DNA of 60,449 bases from Thermoplasmata archaeon (GCA_015063245.1 SUSV01000009.1:1-60449); one strand, 5' to 3'. Counted from the stretch's first letter, positions 50,300 through 59,459 are shown. Notes: generated by a model from the sequence alone, not told the origin. Program-made: numbers and translations.

Positions 50300-52084
50300 A
50301 TGAAAAAGAGTGACAAACCCAATCGTAAAGCAGAATTCGAGAAGTATGCGGAAGGGCGCCACGGTTTCCTGACAGCATCCATTGTGCTGTCGGGGATCAG
50401 TGCGATAATGTCCGTCGTCCCGTTCTATTTCATCTGGCTGGTGGTCCGCGATGCACTCGACGGCAGCACGGACGACCTGGTGTTCTACGGGATGATGGCA
50501 TGCGCCACGGCGCTGGCCTCGATCCTTGTGTACATAGGGGCGCTGATGATATCCCATATCGCCGCGTTCCGCATCTCCAAGAATATGAAGAAGGCCCTGA
50601 TCCGCCACGTTCTGGCTCTCCCTCCTGGGGTCTTGGACGAGGATGGTACCGGGAGGACACGCAGGGTCATACAGGATTCAGTCGAATCCACACATGAGTT
50701 CATTGCCCACAACCTCCCGGATCTGGCAGGTTCCAAGGTGCTGCCGGTCGCGATAGTTGTCCTCCTGTTCGTCTTCGACTGGAGGCTGGGCATAGCGGCG
50801 ATGATACCCGTCATCCTGGCAATCTATACTTCCACGTCCATGATGGGGAAGAGTGCCATGCAGGAGAGCATGGCGATGTGGAACAATTCGATGGCTGATG
50901 TCAGCAACCAGACCGTAGAGTACATCCGCGGGATATCCGTCGTCAAGATCTTCCAGCAGACCGTCGGATCGTTCCAGAATCTGAAGAGGTCGGTCGACAG
51001 TTGGGCGGAGTACTGTCAGAGTTACACCGAGATGGCCCGCAGGCCGATGACAGAGTTCTTCACCCTCATCAACGGCTGTATCACATTCGTCGTGGCCGGG
51101 GCCGTGGTCATAATCGAGCTCCTAGAGGGCGGAGGGGTCAGCAACACGCTCATCGCCTCCGTCGTTTTCTACATAATATTCACACCGCTGATCTCGACCC
51201 TTATGATGAGGATCATGTTCACATCCGATCAGGTCTACAGGGTGGACGATGCGCTGTCAAGGATCAACGGGATTCTTGCGATGGAGCCTCTCGCAGAGAC
51301 AGAGGATCCGCAGGAGCCGGAGGACTGCACGATAAGGTTCGAGAACGTGACCTTCTCCTACTCCTCCGAAGCATGCCCCGCCGTGAAGGATCTGACCCTC
51401 GAGATGAGGCAGGGTACCATCACGGCACTGGTCGGCCCCTCCGGAAGCGGCAAATCGACCGTTGCGGGGCTCGCGTCGAGGTTCTGGGATCCGCAGGAGG
51501 GGAGGATAACCCTCGGAGGGAAGGATTTGAGGGACGTATCCACGAGGACCCTCCGCGGGATGGAATGCTTCGTCTTCCAGCACAACCATCTGATAAAGGG
51601 GACGGTGCTGGACAACGTCCGTATGGGGAGGCCCGATGCGACCATAGACGAGGTCAATGCCGCGCTGGAATCCTCCCAATGCCTGGACATCATAGAGAAG
51701 CTCCCCGACGGCCTGGACACGCTGATCGGGCCGGGGGGCGTGTATCTCTCCGGAGGAGAGGTGCAGAGGATCGCCATGGCAAGGGCGATCATCAGGGATT
51801 CCCCTATCATAATCATGGACGAGGCCACCGCATTCGCCGATCCTGAGAACGAGCATCTCATACAGAAGGCGTTCGAGGAGCTTGCCCGCGGGCGCACCGT
51901 GCTCCTCATCGCCCATCGCCTGACCACTGTCATGAACGCGGACTCGATCTGCGTCATGGATAACGGGTCCATCGTCGAATCGGGATGCCATGAGGATCTC
52001 ATGAGCAGGAACGGGAGGTACAGGATGATGTGGGATGATTACCAGAAGGCGCTGTCATGGAAGGTCAAGGGGGCGGTCGCATGA
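50300..52084 (+). CDS. ABC transporter half-molecule, siderophore-type (YbtP/IrtA-like), first
   Basis: This fused membrane-ATPase half-transporter has exporter fold (594 residues). Six transmembrane helices occupy about 25-320, then an ATPase with Walker A GPSGSGKST, signature LSGGEVQR, Walker B IIIMDEATAFADPENE and switch histidine in IAHRLT. The DEATAFADPENE D-loop is a feature I associate with YbtP/Q and IrtA/B type siderophore transporters, which import despite an exporter fold. It is encoded directly after a FecBCD importer and before its partner. A heterodimer with the next gene product is likely. Confidence 0.88.
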   Translation: MKKSDKPNRKAEFEKYAEGRHGFLTASIVLSGISAIMSVVPFYFIWLVVRDALDGSTDDLVFYGMMACATALASILVYIGALMISHIAAFRISKNMKKALIRHVLALPPGVLDEDGTGRTRRVIQDSVESTHEFIAHNLPDLAGSKVLPVAIVVLLFVFDWRLGIAAMIPVILAIYTSTSMMGKSAMQESMAMWNNSMADVSNQTVEYIRGISVVKIFQQTVGSFQNLKRSVDSWAEYCQSYTEMARRPMTEFFTLINGCITFVVAGAVVIIELLEGGGVSNTLIASVVFYIIFTPLISTLMMRIMFTSDQVYRVDDALSRINGILAMEPLAETEDPQEPEDCTIRFENVTFSYSSEACPAVKDLTLEMRQGTITALVGPSGSGKSTVAGLASRFWDPQEGRITLGGKDLRDVSTRTLRGMECFVFQHNHLIKGTVLDNVRMGRPDATIDEVNAALESSQCLDIIEKLPDGLDTLIGPGGVYLSGGEVQRIAMARAIIRDSPIIIMDEATAFADPENEHLIQKAFEELARGRTVLLIAHRLTTVMNADSICVMDNGSIVESGCHEDLMSRNGRYRMMWDDYQKALSWKVKGAVA

Positions 52085-53838
52085 CATTCTCCCAGAGCCT
52101 CAGAAGAAGATATGCCCTGTCCGAGACCGGGTGGAGGAATCTCAAAGGCGCCGTGAGGGCGTCACTCATCGTGGACCTCGTACTGATGTTCCCGATGATA
52201 CTGGCCATCATGTTCGTCGGCGATATAGTCGGTGACAACGATTATGATTACAATCTCGACCTGTGGTTATACGCGGGACTCATGTTCCTGCTGTTGATCT
52301 GCGTGGCCGTCGCTTACGTATACGAGTACAACCGCTGCTTCTTCGACACCTATCAGGAGAGCACCAGGCTGCGCCTCGGCATAGCCGAGAAGATGAGGAA
52401 GCTCCCCCTGTCCTATTTCTCGAAGAAGGATCCGACCGACCTGAGCGTGAGGGTGATGGGGGATGTGACCATGCAGGAGTCAATGCTATCCCACTGGGTG
52501 CCGGCGCTGTTCGCTTCGCTCATATTCACACCGATAATCGGAGCCATGATCCTCGTCTGGTCCCCCCTCATCGGCCTGGCAATCGTCTGGCCGATACCGA
52601 TAGCATTCGCCATCGTCGTCCTGTCCGGAAGGGTCCAGAAGAGGTACAACAGGATCAAGTTCGAGAAGATGGAGACGGTCACGGAGATGATCCAGGAATC
52701 CCTGGAATGCTCCGACGATCTGAAGGCCAACGATGCCCAGGGAACTTACATGGAGCGTCTGGAGATGGAACTGGACGGCGTCGAGAGTGCCGAGTTCAAA
52801 TACGAGTACATCTGCGCCATCTTCGTCGCCTCCGCCCAGCTGATCCTGAAGCTGGGTATGGCGACGACCGCAGTGGTAGGGTCGATACTGTTCATAGACG
52901 GCGACCTTCCCCTGATAATGCTCATAGCCGCGATCATCATCGTCTCCCGCATCTACTCGCCGATTGACACGGCATTGACGTTCCTGGCGGCCACGCTATC
53001 CGCCCATGTGAACTGTGAGCGCATACAGGAGATCAACGACCTGGCCGTCCAGGATGGGAGCACGGAGTTCACCACCGACGGTTACGATATAACGTTCGAA
53101 CACGTGGGATTCTCTTACGTCGGCGGACAGCAGGTCCTGAGGGACGTCTCATTCACTGCGAAGCAGGGCGAGGTCACTGCGCTGGTCGGACCCTCGGGAG
53201 AGGGAAAATCGACGGTCGCAAGGCTATGTACCAGGTTCTGGGACATAGACTCCGGAAGGATCACCCTTGGCGGCACGGACATATCCACCGTCGATCCCGA
53301 GGCATTGATGTCCAAGTTCTCGATCGTCTTCCAGGACGTCGTGCTCTTCAACACGAGCGTGATGGAGAACATACGCATAGGAAGGAAAGGAGCCACCGAT
53401 GAGGAGGTCATGGATGCCGCAAGGAGGGCTCAGTGCGACGAGTTCGTGAACAAGCTGCCTGAAGGATACAGCACCGTCATAGGGGAGAACGGAGGCAAGC
53501 TGTCCGGCGGAGAGAGGCAGAGGATATCCATCGCCAGGGCGATACTGAAGGATGCGCCAATAATCATAATGGACGAGGCGACCGCATCCCTGGATACCGA
53601 ATCCGAGAGCAGAGTCCAGGAGGCTCTATCGGAGCTTATCGTCGACAAGACGGTCATAATCATAGCGCACCGCATGAGAACGGTCCAGGAGGCCGACAGG
53701 ATCATCGTCCTGAAGGGAGGATGCGTCGAGGAGCAGGGAAGCCCCGAGGAGCTGTACAACAAGGACGGGGCGTTCGCCAACATGGTGAGGCTGCAGACCA
53801 GCACGGGCAACTGGAGCCTGGGAGGCGATGCGTCTTGA
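52081..53838 (+). CDS. ABC transporter half-molecule, siderophore-type (YbtQ/IrtB-like), second
   Basis: This is the partner half-transporter (585 residues). Six helices lie in about 20-310, then Walker A GPSGEGKST, signature LSGGERQR, Walker B IIIMDEATASLD and the switch histidine in IAHRMR. The start overlaps the preceding stop as ATGA, and the stop overlaps the next start as TTGA, so it is co-translated with both. Direction (import of a metal chelate versus export of a metallophore) cannot be read from sequence. Confidence 0.88.
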   Translation: MTFSQSLRRRYALSETGWRNLKGAVRASLIVDLVLMFPMILAIMFVGDIVGDNDYDYNLDLWLYAGLMFLLLICVAVAYVYEYNRCFFDTYQESTRLRLGIAEKMRKLPLSYFSKKDPTDLSVRVMGDVTMQESMLSHWVPALFASLIFTPIIGAMILVWSPLIGLAIVWPIPIAFAIVVLSGRVQKRYNRIKFEKMETVTEMIQESLECSDDLKANDAQGTYMERLEMELDGVESAEFKYEYICAIFVASAQLILKLGMATTAVVGSILFIDGDLPLIMLIAAIIIVSRIYSPIDTALTFLAATLSAHVNCERIQEINDLAVQDGSTEFTTDGYDITFEHVGFSYVGGQQVLRDVSFTAKQGEVTALVGPSGEGKSTVARLCTRFWDIDSGRITLGGTDISTVDPEALMSKFSIVFQDVVLFNTSVMENIRIGRKGATDEEVMDAARRAQCDEFVNKLPEGYSTVIGENGGKLSGGERQRISIARAILKDAPIIIMDEATASLDTESESRVQEALSELIVDKTVIIIAHRMRTVQEADRIIVLKGGCVEEQGSPEELYNKDGAFANMVRLQTSTGNWSLGGDAS

Positions 53839-54662
53839 AGGAGACGGTAACAATTGAGAAAGGAACGGTCCAAGAGACGCTGATGCTCCCCCTGTACGGG
53901 AGGTACCGGGCGAACCAGAGGTACCCGGAGCTATTCAAGGACACCACTGCCAAGCGGATCATCGACCGCATAGACTATGATATCGATAAGGCGGACATGG
54001 GCAAAGGCCCTCAGATAGTCTACGGGATGAGGCAGGATATCGCAGAGAGGACCGCGATCGGATTCCTATCGGAGCATCCGGATGCCATAATAGTCAATCA
54101 GGGGTGCGGTCTGGATACGATATTCGATCATATCGACAATGGCAGATGCAGATTCGTGAACATAGATTTCCCGGAGGTTATCGATTTCAGGCAGAGGCTG
54201 TTCGATCGGAAGGAGAGGGAGGTCGATATCGGAATCGATGCGAACGACCACAGCTGGATGGACGGGATCGGCTATGTCCCCGGGGACATGGTCCTGATAC
54301 TGAGCTGCGGCGTGCTGTTCTATTTCCAGCCGGAGGATGTGAGAAGACTGGTGGATTCCATCGGAAAGCGTTTCCCGGGGGCGCTTCTGTGCTTCGACTA
54401 TGAAAACGCCAAGATGCTGGCCAGATCCAACAGGGCCGTCGTGAAGACCGGAAACAGGGGGGCGTGGATGCCATTCAGCATGGAGGATGCCAGGAAGGAG
54501 ATCATGGCATTCTCTGATACCGTGGAATCGGTCACGGTGATCAACGAGATGCCCGAAGGATACGAGGTGCTCCCGTTCTTCTACAGATGGTTCTTCAAGC
54601 GCTGTCTGAGGAATGAATTCATGACCTTTGCGAAGGTCGTATTCAAGAAGCAGGTACCATGA
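53835..54662 (+). CDS. LCMT/Tcmp-family SAM-dependent O-methyltransferase, first
   Basis: The 275-residue protein is a class I SAM methyltransferase of the leucine carboxyl/TcmP type, which methylates carboxylates or hydroxyls of small molecules. Its motifs are RTAIGFLSEHPDAIIVNQGC with GCGLDT (SAM loop), NIDFPEVIDFRQ and ILSCGVLFYFQ. The TTG start at 53835 overlaps the previous stop (TTGA), with GGAGG about 10 nt upstream. A second, related methyltransferase follows with ATGA overlap. Association with a chelate transporter suggests methylation of a metallophore or its amino-acid precursor. The chemistry is unknown. Confidence 0.85.
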   Translation: MKETVTIEKGTVQETLMLPLYGRYRANQRYPELFKDTTAKRIIDRIDYDIDKADMGKGPQIVYGMRQDIAERTAIGFLSEHPDAIIVNQGCGLDTIFDHIDNGRCRFVNIDFPEVIDFRQRLFDRKEREVDIGIDANDHSWMDGIGYVPGDMVLILSCGVLFYFQPEDVRRLVDSIGKRFPGALLCFDYENAKMLARSNRAVVKTGNRGAWMPFSMEDARKEIMAFSDTVESVTVINEMPEGYEVLPFFYRWFFKRCLRNEFMTFAKVVFKKQVP

Positions 54663-55456
54663 CGGATGGCACCGAGGGTGTCCCGGACACCCTCTTCATC
54701 CCGCTTGCAGCAAGGATCTACTCCACGGAGCATTTCCCCGAGTACTTCAAGGACGAGGCATCCCTGCGGTTCAGGGACAAGGTCCCCGAGAGTATCGTCA
54801 GCGGGTCATCCGAATACTCCATGGTGGCATCCGTCGCCAGATACCGCAACACCGATGCCATGATCCGGGACTTCGTGGAGAGGAACGGGCGCAGCAGCAT
54901 CGTATTCCTCGGAGCCGGTCTCGACACTGCCTGCATCCGCCTCTCGGACCTGGATGCATGCTTCTATGAGATGGACCTGCCGGAGGTGATCGAGATGAGA
55001 GGTGACCTGATCCCCGCAGCGGAGAACGAGGTCCTGATACCAGGGGATCTGTTCGATATGCGCTGGGCCGAGAAGGTCGACAGGACACGTCAGACAATGA
55101 TACTGGCACTTGGTGTTTTCCAATACTTCCCAGAGAAGAGGATAATAGATGCAATAGGCAGGATGAAAGAGCTTTTCCCGGGCGCCGAGCTTGTATTCGA
55201 CGCTACGGACTCGAAAGGCTTGAAGTATGCAGAGAGGCACGTTCGGAGAACCGGGAACAAATCCGCCGCCATGTATTTCGCGGTCGACGATTCCGAGCAA
55301 TTCGCCCTTAGGACAGGGACAGAGCTCATGGAATACAGACCCTTCTTCACCGACGCCCGTCGGATGCTGATCGGGAAGGTCGGCATCTACACCCGCATAG
55401 CCATGAATGTCGTCGATAACAACGGGAGAGCGAAGATACTCCGTCTGAGATTATGA
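54659..55456 (+). CDS. LCMT/Tcmp-family SAM-dependent O-methyltransferase, second
   Basis: The 265-residue paralogue of the previous gene product has SIVFLGAGLDTA (SAM loop), FYEMDLPEVIEMRGDLI and LALGVFQYFPEKRI. It ends the seven-gene operon. Sequence identity to its neighbour is modest but motif order is the same, so the pair may act sequentially or as a heterodimer on the same small molecule. No peptide synthetase or NIS synthetase is seen nearby, so a scavenged rather than self-made metallophore is equally possible. Confidence 0.85.
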   Translation: MTDGTEGVPDTLFIPLAARIYSTEHFPEYFKDEASLRFRDKVPESIVSGSSEYSMVASVARYRNTDAMIRDFVERNGRSSIVFLGAGLDTACIRLSDLDACFYEMDLPEVIEMRGDLIPAAENEVLIPGDLFDMRWAEKVDRTRQTMILALGVFQYFPEKRIIDAIGRMKELFPGAELVFDATDSKGLKYAERHVRRTGNKSAAMYFAVDDSEQFALRTGTELMEYRPFFTDARRMLIGKVGIYTRIAMNVVDNNGRAKILRLRL

Positions 55457-55515
55457 GTCAATCCCTTCGTATTGTCATAGGTTGAAAGGTGTACGCCATA
55501 ACATAACGAGCCGTA

Positions 55516-56319
55516 TCATCCCATATGTCCAATCATGTATTCGATCATCGATGCAGAACGCTCTGCCGCTTTCTTCTCAAAAACAGAGTAATCCTCGCTG
55601 GCAGAGCCGTCAGCCTTATCCGAGATGGCCCTTACGATGACGAACGGGACATCATTGAGATGGCATATGTGGGCGATCGCTCCGCCCTCCATCTCACAGC
55701 AGAGCCCTCCGAAATTTGCGAGGATGATATCTTTCTGCGTCTCTGTGGCGATAAACTGGTCTCCTGAACAGACCCTACCCTCCATTACATTGATATCCGG
55801 TGCACAAGCGCTGATAGCGCTCACAGCCATGGACCTGAAGCTCTCATCTGCCTCGAAGGCATATCTCCCGGTATATGGGATCTCTCCTCTCTCGAAACCG
55901 ATGGGAGAGACATCAAAATCATGCTGGACTGCGTCGACGGATACGACGAAGTCTCCGATGTCCAGCCTGTTATCCAGGGATCCTGCCACTCCAGTGTTGA
56001 TGACGGCCTTAGCATTGAACTCAGAGATGAGCATCTGTGCGCATGTCCCTGCGTTGACCTTTCCCATACCGCACTGCACGACGACCACGTCACGTCCATC
56101 AAGCTTGCCGACGTTGTACTCCATCTCGGCAATCTTCTCGATGTACTCGACATCCATAGCTTCCTTCAGCCTCTTGACCTCGGGATCCATTGCACCGATT
56201 ATGCCGATCCGTTCCGGTTCGTTATCGCCGTCGGAATCGTCGTTGTTCATGAAGAACGCGCATGCCACTATAGCAGCGATCGCGACTGCCGCGAACACCA
56301 GAAACACCTTCTTGTCCAT
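55516..56319 (-). CDS. Membrane-anchored MTA/SAH nucleosidase
   Basis: This is a 5'-methylthioadenosine/S-adenosylhomocysteine nucleosidase-like enzyme, which releases adenine from these by-products. From the ATG at 56319 the protein has 267 residues. The catalytic fold begins IGIIGAMDPEVKRLKEAM after an N-terminal anchor (about residues 5-22) and an acidic linker. Nucleosidase residues include the glutamate in CCEMEGGAIAH and the aspartate in ISDKADGSA. The usual MTAN is cytosolic and lacks an anchor, so this form probably works outside the membrane. A TATA-like CTTATAC lies about 25 bp upstream of this ATG. Confidence 0.86.
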   Translation of the reverse strand: MDKKVFLVFAAVAIAAIVACAFFMNNDDSDGDNEPERIGIIGAMDPEVKRLKEAMDVEYIEKIAEMEYNVGKLDGRDVVVVQCGMGKVNAGTCAQMLISEFNAKAVINTGVAGSLDNRLDIGDFVVSVDAVQHDFDVSPIGFERGEIPYTGRYAFEADESFRSMAVSAISACAPDINVMEGRVCSGDQFIATETQKDIILANFGGLCCEMEGGAIAHICHLNDVPFVIVRAISDKADGSASEDYSVFEKKAAERSASMIEYMIGHMG

Positions 56320-56373
56320 GTTATGATGCATGAACTCATCGTATAAGGGGGTAATGCACCCATCGGGCAACAC

Positions 56374-56683
56374 GATTGAAGATGTCTGATATGTGCTAAA
56401 TGGTAAAGACGGTCATGATACCCGCTCCGAGGTTTGGGGGTACTCTGACAGGAATTCTGAATTAGATGAGGTAAGATGCACATCACAGCAATCCTCCGAT
56501 ATCTGTAATCCGATGTATTATCTCAGTGACCATGTCTGAACTTCATCCATGGTCAGCGCGTTCCTCATCGAATCAAGGGATTTCTGGAAAGATCCAGATG
56601 ATGCGCAGACCGTCAGATCGCGATCGACGAAATCCAGTCGGCAGATTGCGATTTATTATATCGTCTCAAACAGTCCCATAATC
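56374..56683. other. Intergenic region with a possible short coding remnant
   Basis: No complete gene is supported. On the minus strand, about 40 codons before a TAA at 56518-56520 look protein-like (SFQKSLDSMRNALTMDEVQTW) but lack a clear start and sit directly behind two in-frame TAA codons. It may be a remnant or chance. The stretch also holds the TATA element ATTTATTATA (56651-56660) of the next gene. Confidence 0.3.
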
Positions 56684-57313
56684 ATGGCAGGCAGGATCAT
56701 CGCGATCAACGGGAGCCCCCGTTCCGGATGGAACACGGACATGCTCATAGACGAGGCCGTCAAAGGAGCCGAATCCAAGGGCGCAACGGTGAAGAAATAC
56801 GACCTCTACAAGCTCGACCGCTTCACAGGATGCATATCCTGTTTCGGATGCAAGAGGGATAAGCACAAGGGCGAGTGCGTGGCCAAGGACGGGCTGAAGC
56901 CCGTTCTGGACGACATCAGGGATGCCGACGGTATCATTATGGGTGCACCCAACTACTTCGGCGACCTCTGCGCTGAGTTCAAGCTGTTCTACGAGAGGCT
57001 GGTATTCCCGTATCTCACGTACAACAAGGAGAACCCATGCTGCAACACCCGCAGGATCCCGGTCCTGCTGATAATGACATCGAATGCTCCTGACACCCTC
57101 TACCTGGACATGATGGAGAGATACAGATCCGTATTGGACTCGTTCATAGGCCCGACCAAGATATTGGTGAGCGGAGAGACGATGCAGGTCAAGGATTACA
57201 GCAAGTTCGATTGGACTTTCTTCGATGCCGCGCAGAGGATCGAGAGGAGGGAGAAGGTGTTCCCGGAGGAGCTGAAGAAGGCGTTCGAGCTGGGTGCATC
57301 GCTGTCGGATTGA
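56684..57313 (+). CDS. Iron-sulfur flavoprotein (Isf-like)
   Basis: This is an NADPH-dependent FMN reductase-fold protein of the archaeal iron-sulfur flavoprotein type, handling electrons or oxygen/peroxide stress. The 209-residue protein begins with the flavin phosphate loop INGSPRSGWNTDML. It has a compact cysteine motif at C50, C53, C56 and C65 (CX2CX2CX8C, slightly longer than the usual Isf spacing). The flavin contact GAPNYFGDLCAEFK follows. The ATG at 56684 lies about 28 bp after an ATTTATTATA TATA box. Confidence 0.87.
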   Translation: MAGRIIAINGSPRSGWNTDMLIDEAVKGAESKGATVKKYDLYKLDRFTGCISCFGCKRDKHKGECVAKDGLKPVLDDIRDADGIIMGAPNYFGDLCAEFKLFYERLVFPYLTYNKENPCCNTRRIPVLLIMTSNAPDTLYLDMMERYRSVLDSFIGPTKILVSGETMQVKDYSKFDWTFFDAAQRIERREKVFPEELKKAFELGASLSD

Positions 57314-57361
57314 TATCACTGCAGGACTGTTCCTGAGTATCAAGAATGTGAAAGGAAGTCG

Positions 57362-58063
57362 ATGGGTATGGCCGACGAGTGCTTGATATGCGGTGCGCCG
57401 CTCGAATATCTGAATTCACCTGAGGAGATGGTCTGCTCCTTCTGCGGAAAGATGGAGCCGAGCAGGGCGAGATGCAAGGCCGGTCATTACGTCTGCGACC
57501 AATGCCATACCGCCGGGATGGATTCCATCGTATCAGTATGCAGGGAGGAGACCTCCAAGGATCCCATAAAGGTTCTGAACAGGCTGATGTCGATGCCGTT
57601 CTGCCACATGCACGGCCCGGAGCATCATGTCCTGGTAGGAGCATCCCTTCTCACGGCCTACCGCAACGCCGGAGGGAAGGTGGATTTCGATAGATGCCTT
57701 GCCGAGATAATCGCCCGCGGCCGTAACGTCCCCGGAGGGGCATGCGGTTTCTGGGGAGCATGCGGAGCGGCGGTGAGCTCAGGTATCTTCATATCGGTCA
57801 TATCGGGATCCAATCCTTTGGCAGGGAAGCCGTTCGCCCTGTCCAATCTCATGACCTCGAGATCTCTTAACAGCATAGGCACGGTCGGCGGGCCCAGGTG
57901 CTGCAAGCGCGATTCGTATCTGGCGATAACCGAGGCCGTGGGGTTCGTCAGGGAGAATCTCGGGGTCAGTATGGAGCTGGAGGACATCGTCTGCGGTTAC
58001 AGTCCCAAGAATGCTCAATGCATTAGGGATCGCTGTCCTTTCCACGGAGAGAACACAGCTTGA
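57362..58063 (+). CDS. DUF5714-domain cysteine-rich protein
   Basis: The 233-residue protein starts with a zinc-ribbon-like pair (CLICGAPLEY and CSFCG), then a CKAGHYVCDQCH motif. The C-terminal DUF5714 domain has FCHMHGPEHH, PGGACGFWGACGA and PRCCKRDS. The family is frequent in methanogens and anaerobes; its function is unknown, with the Cys/His content suggesting metal binding. The ATG at 57362 has AAGGAAG just upstream; an in-frame ATG at 57368 gives better spacing. Confidence 0.82.
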   Translation: MGMADECLICGAPLEYLNSPEEMVCSFCGKMEPSRARCKAGHYVCDQCHTAGMDSIVSVCREETSKDPIKVLNRLMSMPFCHMHGPEHHVLVGASLLTAYRNAGGKVDFDRCLAEIIARGRNVPGGACGFWGACGAAVSSGIFISVISGSNPLAGKPFALSNLMTSRSLNSIGTVGGPRCCKRDSYLAITEAVGFVRENLGVSMELEDIVCGYSPKNAQCIRDRCPFHGENTA

Positions 58064-58083
58064 GATCCTGAGTTCGGCAGTTT

Positions 58084-59274
58084 TCACTTTTCGGAACCCA
58101 GCATCCAGTCGATGACGTTCAACACCCTGATGCCTCCAAAGGTGCCGAGGTTGAATCTGTCCATGGTCAGAACCGTCTTCGGGAAGTTGTCCCTGATGGA
58201 TTCCAGCGATCCGAACTCCCTCTTCTTCGTGTCCTCGCTCAGTACGGTCATGGCCACCTGGTAGTATTCCACTTCGTTCCCCGTGATCGCCGTGAAATCC
58301 ACCTCCCTGTCGCGGTAGGAACCTGTCCTGACCGTGTATCCCCTGCGAAGGAGTTCGAGATATACCGCATTCTCCAGAGGGCGGCTCATGTCGTCCGTTC
58401 CCGAGCCTTTCAGTGCCATCAGCCTCATCCCGAGGTCCGATGCGTAAAACTTCCCGTTGGTGGACAGGAGCTTCTTCCCTACGATGTCGTACTTCTCCGC
58501 ATGGTAGAAGAGCAGTGCGGATTCCATCCCTGCGACGTATCTCTCTACGGTACCGGGATTCAGTCCCGTACCCTTGGCTATGTTGGCGATGTTGGTCACG
58601 TTGCCGATGTTGGAATACAAGAATCTGGCGATTGCCGTTATCCTGTTCACGTCGTCCGTCTTCAGCCTGGCGAGGACATCCTTTATCAGAACGGTGTTGA
58701 ACACGCCTTCCAGATAACCCAGGCTGTGTTTCTCCCCCCTGTCCGGTTCGGTGTCCGGAAGTCCTCCGTATCTCAGATATTGGATGAACCTTTCGTCCCT
58801 GTCACCGGGATGGAGTTCCAGATACTCTTTGAAGGACAGAGGGAGCATCTTAATTTCAGTATATCTGCCAGAGATGTGTGTGGAGAGTTCCGTAGAAAGC
58901 ATATCCGAGTTTGAACCGGTGATGTACACATCGAAGTTCTTCACCTCTTCGAGGGAGGATACTATCATCTCCCACCCTTCAACGTCCTGTATCTCATCCA
59001 GAAGGATATACACGATTCCGTCCTTGGGGAGCTCCCTCAGGCGGGAACGGAGGATATCGGGGGACAGGAGATCATATCCTTCGAAGGTCTCGAAGTTAAC
59101 GTGGAATATATGATCCTCGGCTGTTCCTTCGGACCTGAGATCGTCGACATACTGTTCCATCAGTGTGGATTTACCGCATCTCCTCATGCCGGTGATTACC
59201 TTTACGACACCGGTGGCATCCTTGGAATCATGTAGCTGTTTCAGATAGTCAACTCTTCTTACGGCCCTTACCAT
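58084..59274 (-). CDS. AAA ATPase with DUF4143 domain
   Basis: The 396-residue protein is of the common prokaryotic ATPase-DUF4143 family. It has Walker A GMRRCGKST (29-37), Walker B VYILLDEIQD near 88-97 and sensor ITGSNSDML. The C-terminal DUF4143 region is nuclease-like (ENAVYLELLRRGYTVRTGSY, REVDF). The biological role is unsettled; many copies occur in gut archaea. The ATG at 59274 follows an ATTAATAAT element. It diverges from the AbrB-like gene over a palindrome-rich gap. Confidence 0.87.
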   Translation of the reverse strand: MVRAVRRVDYLKQLHDSKDATGVVKVITGMRRCGKSTLMEQYVDDLRSEGTAEDHIFHVNFETFEGYDLLSPDILRSRLRELPKDGIVYILLDEIQDVEGWEMIVSSLEEVKNFDVYITGSNSDMLSTELSTHISGRYTEIKMLPLSFKEYLELHPGDRDERFIQYLRYGGLPDTEPDRGEKHSLGYLEGVFNTVLIKDVLARLKTDDVNRITAIARFLYSNIGNVTNIANIAKGTGLNPGTVERYVAGMESALLFYHAEKYDIVGKKLLSTNGKFYASDLGMRLMALKGSGTDDMSRPLENAVYLELLRRGYTVRTGSYRDREVDFTAITGNEVEYYQVAMTVLSEDTKKREFGSLESIRDNFPKTVLTMDRFNLGTFGGIRVLNVIDWMLGSEK

Positions 59275-59380
59275 GTTCCAGGATACGTGTTATGATTATT
59301 AATCTATTGCGATAGAGATTTTTTCACAAAATAAAAAATAATTCAGTGAAACAGATTTTTTCAAATAAACACATAACTTA

Positions 59381-59451
59381 ACTTTCCCGTAAACGGGATA
59401 GTTTTGATTAGGGGTCAAAAATTAATGTTTTACTACCGTTTTTGGGAAAGT
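59381..59451 (+). promoter_or_regulatory. Nested inverted repeats upstream of the AbrB-like gene
   Basis: ACTTTCCC (59381-59388) is complementary to GGGAAAGT (59444-59451). Inside lie CCCGT-AA-ACGGG (59386-59397) and TTTTGA/TCAAAA (59402-59420), plus the TATA stretch AAAATTAATG. The ATG follows at 59460. The arrangement fits autoregulation by the AbrB-type product. Confidence 0.45.
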
Positions 59452-59459
59452 CGAGTGAG

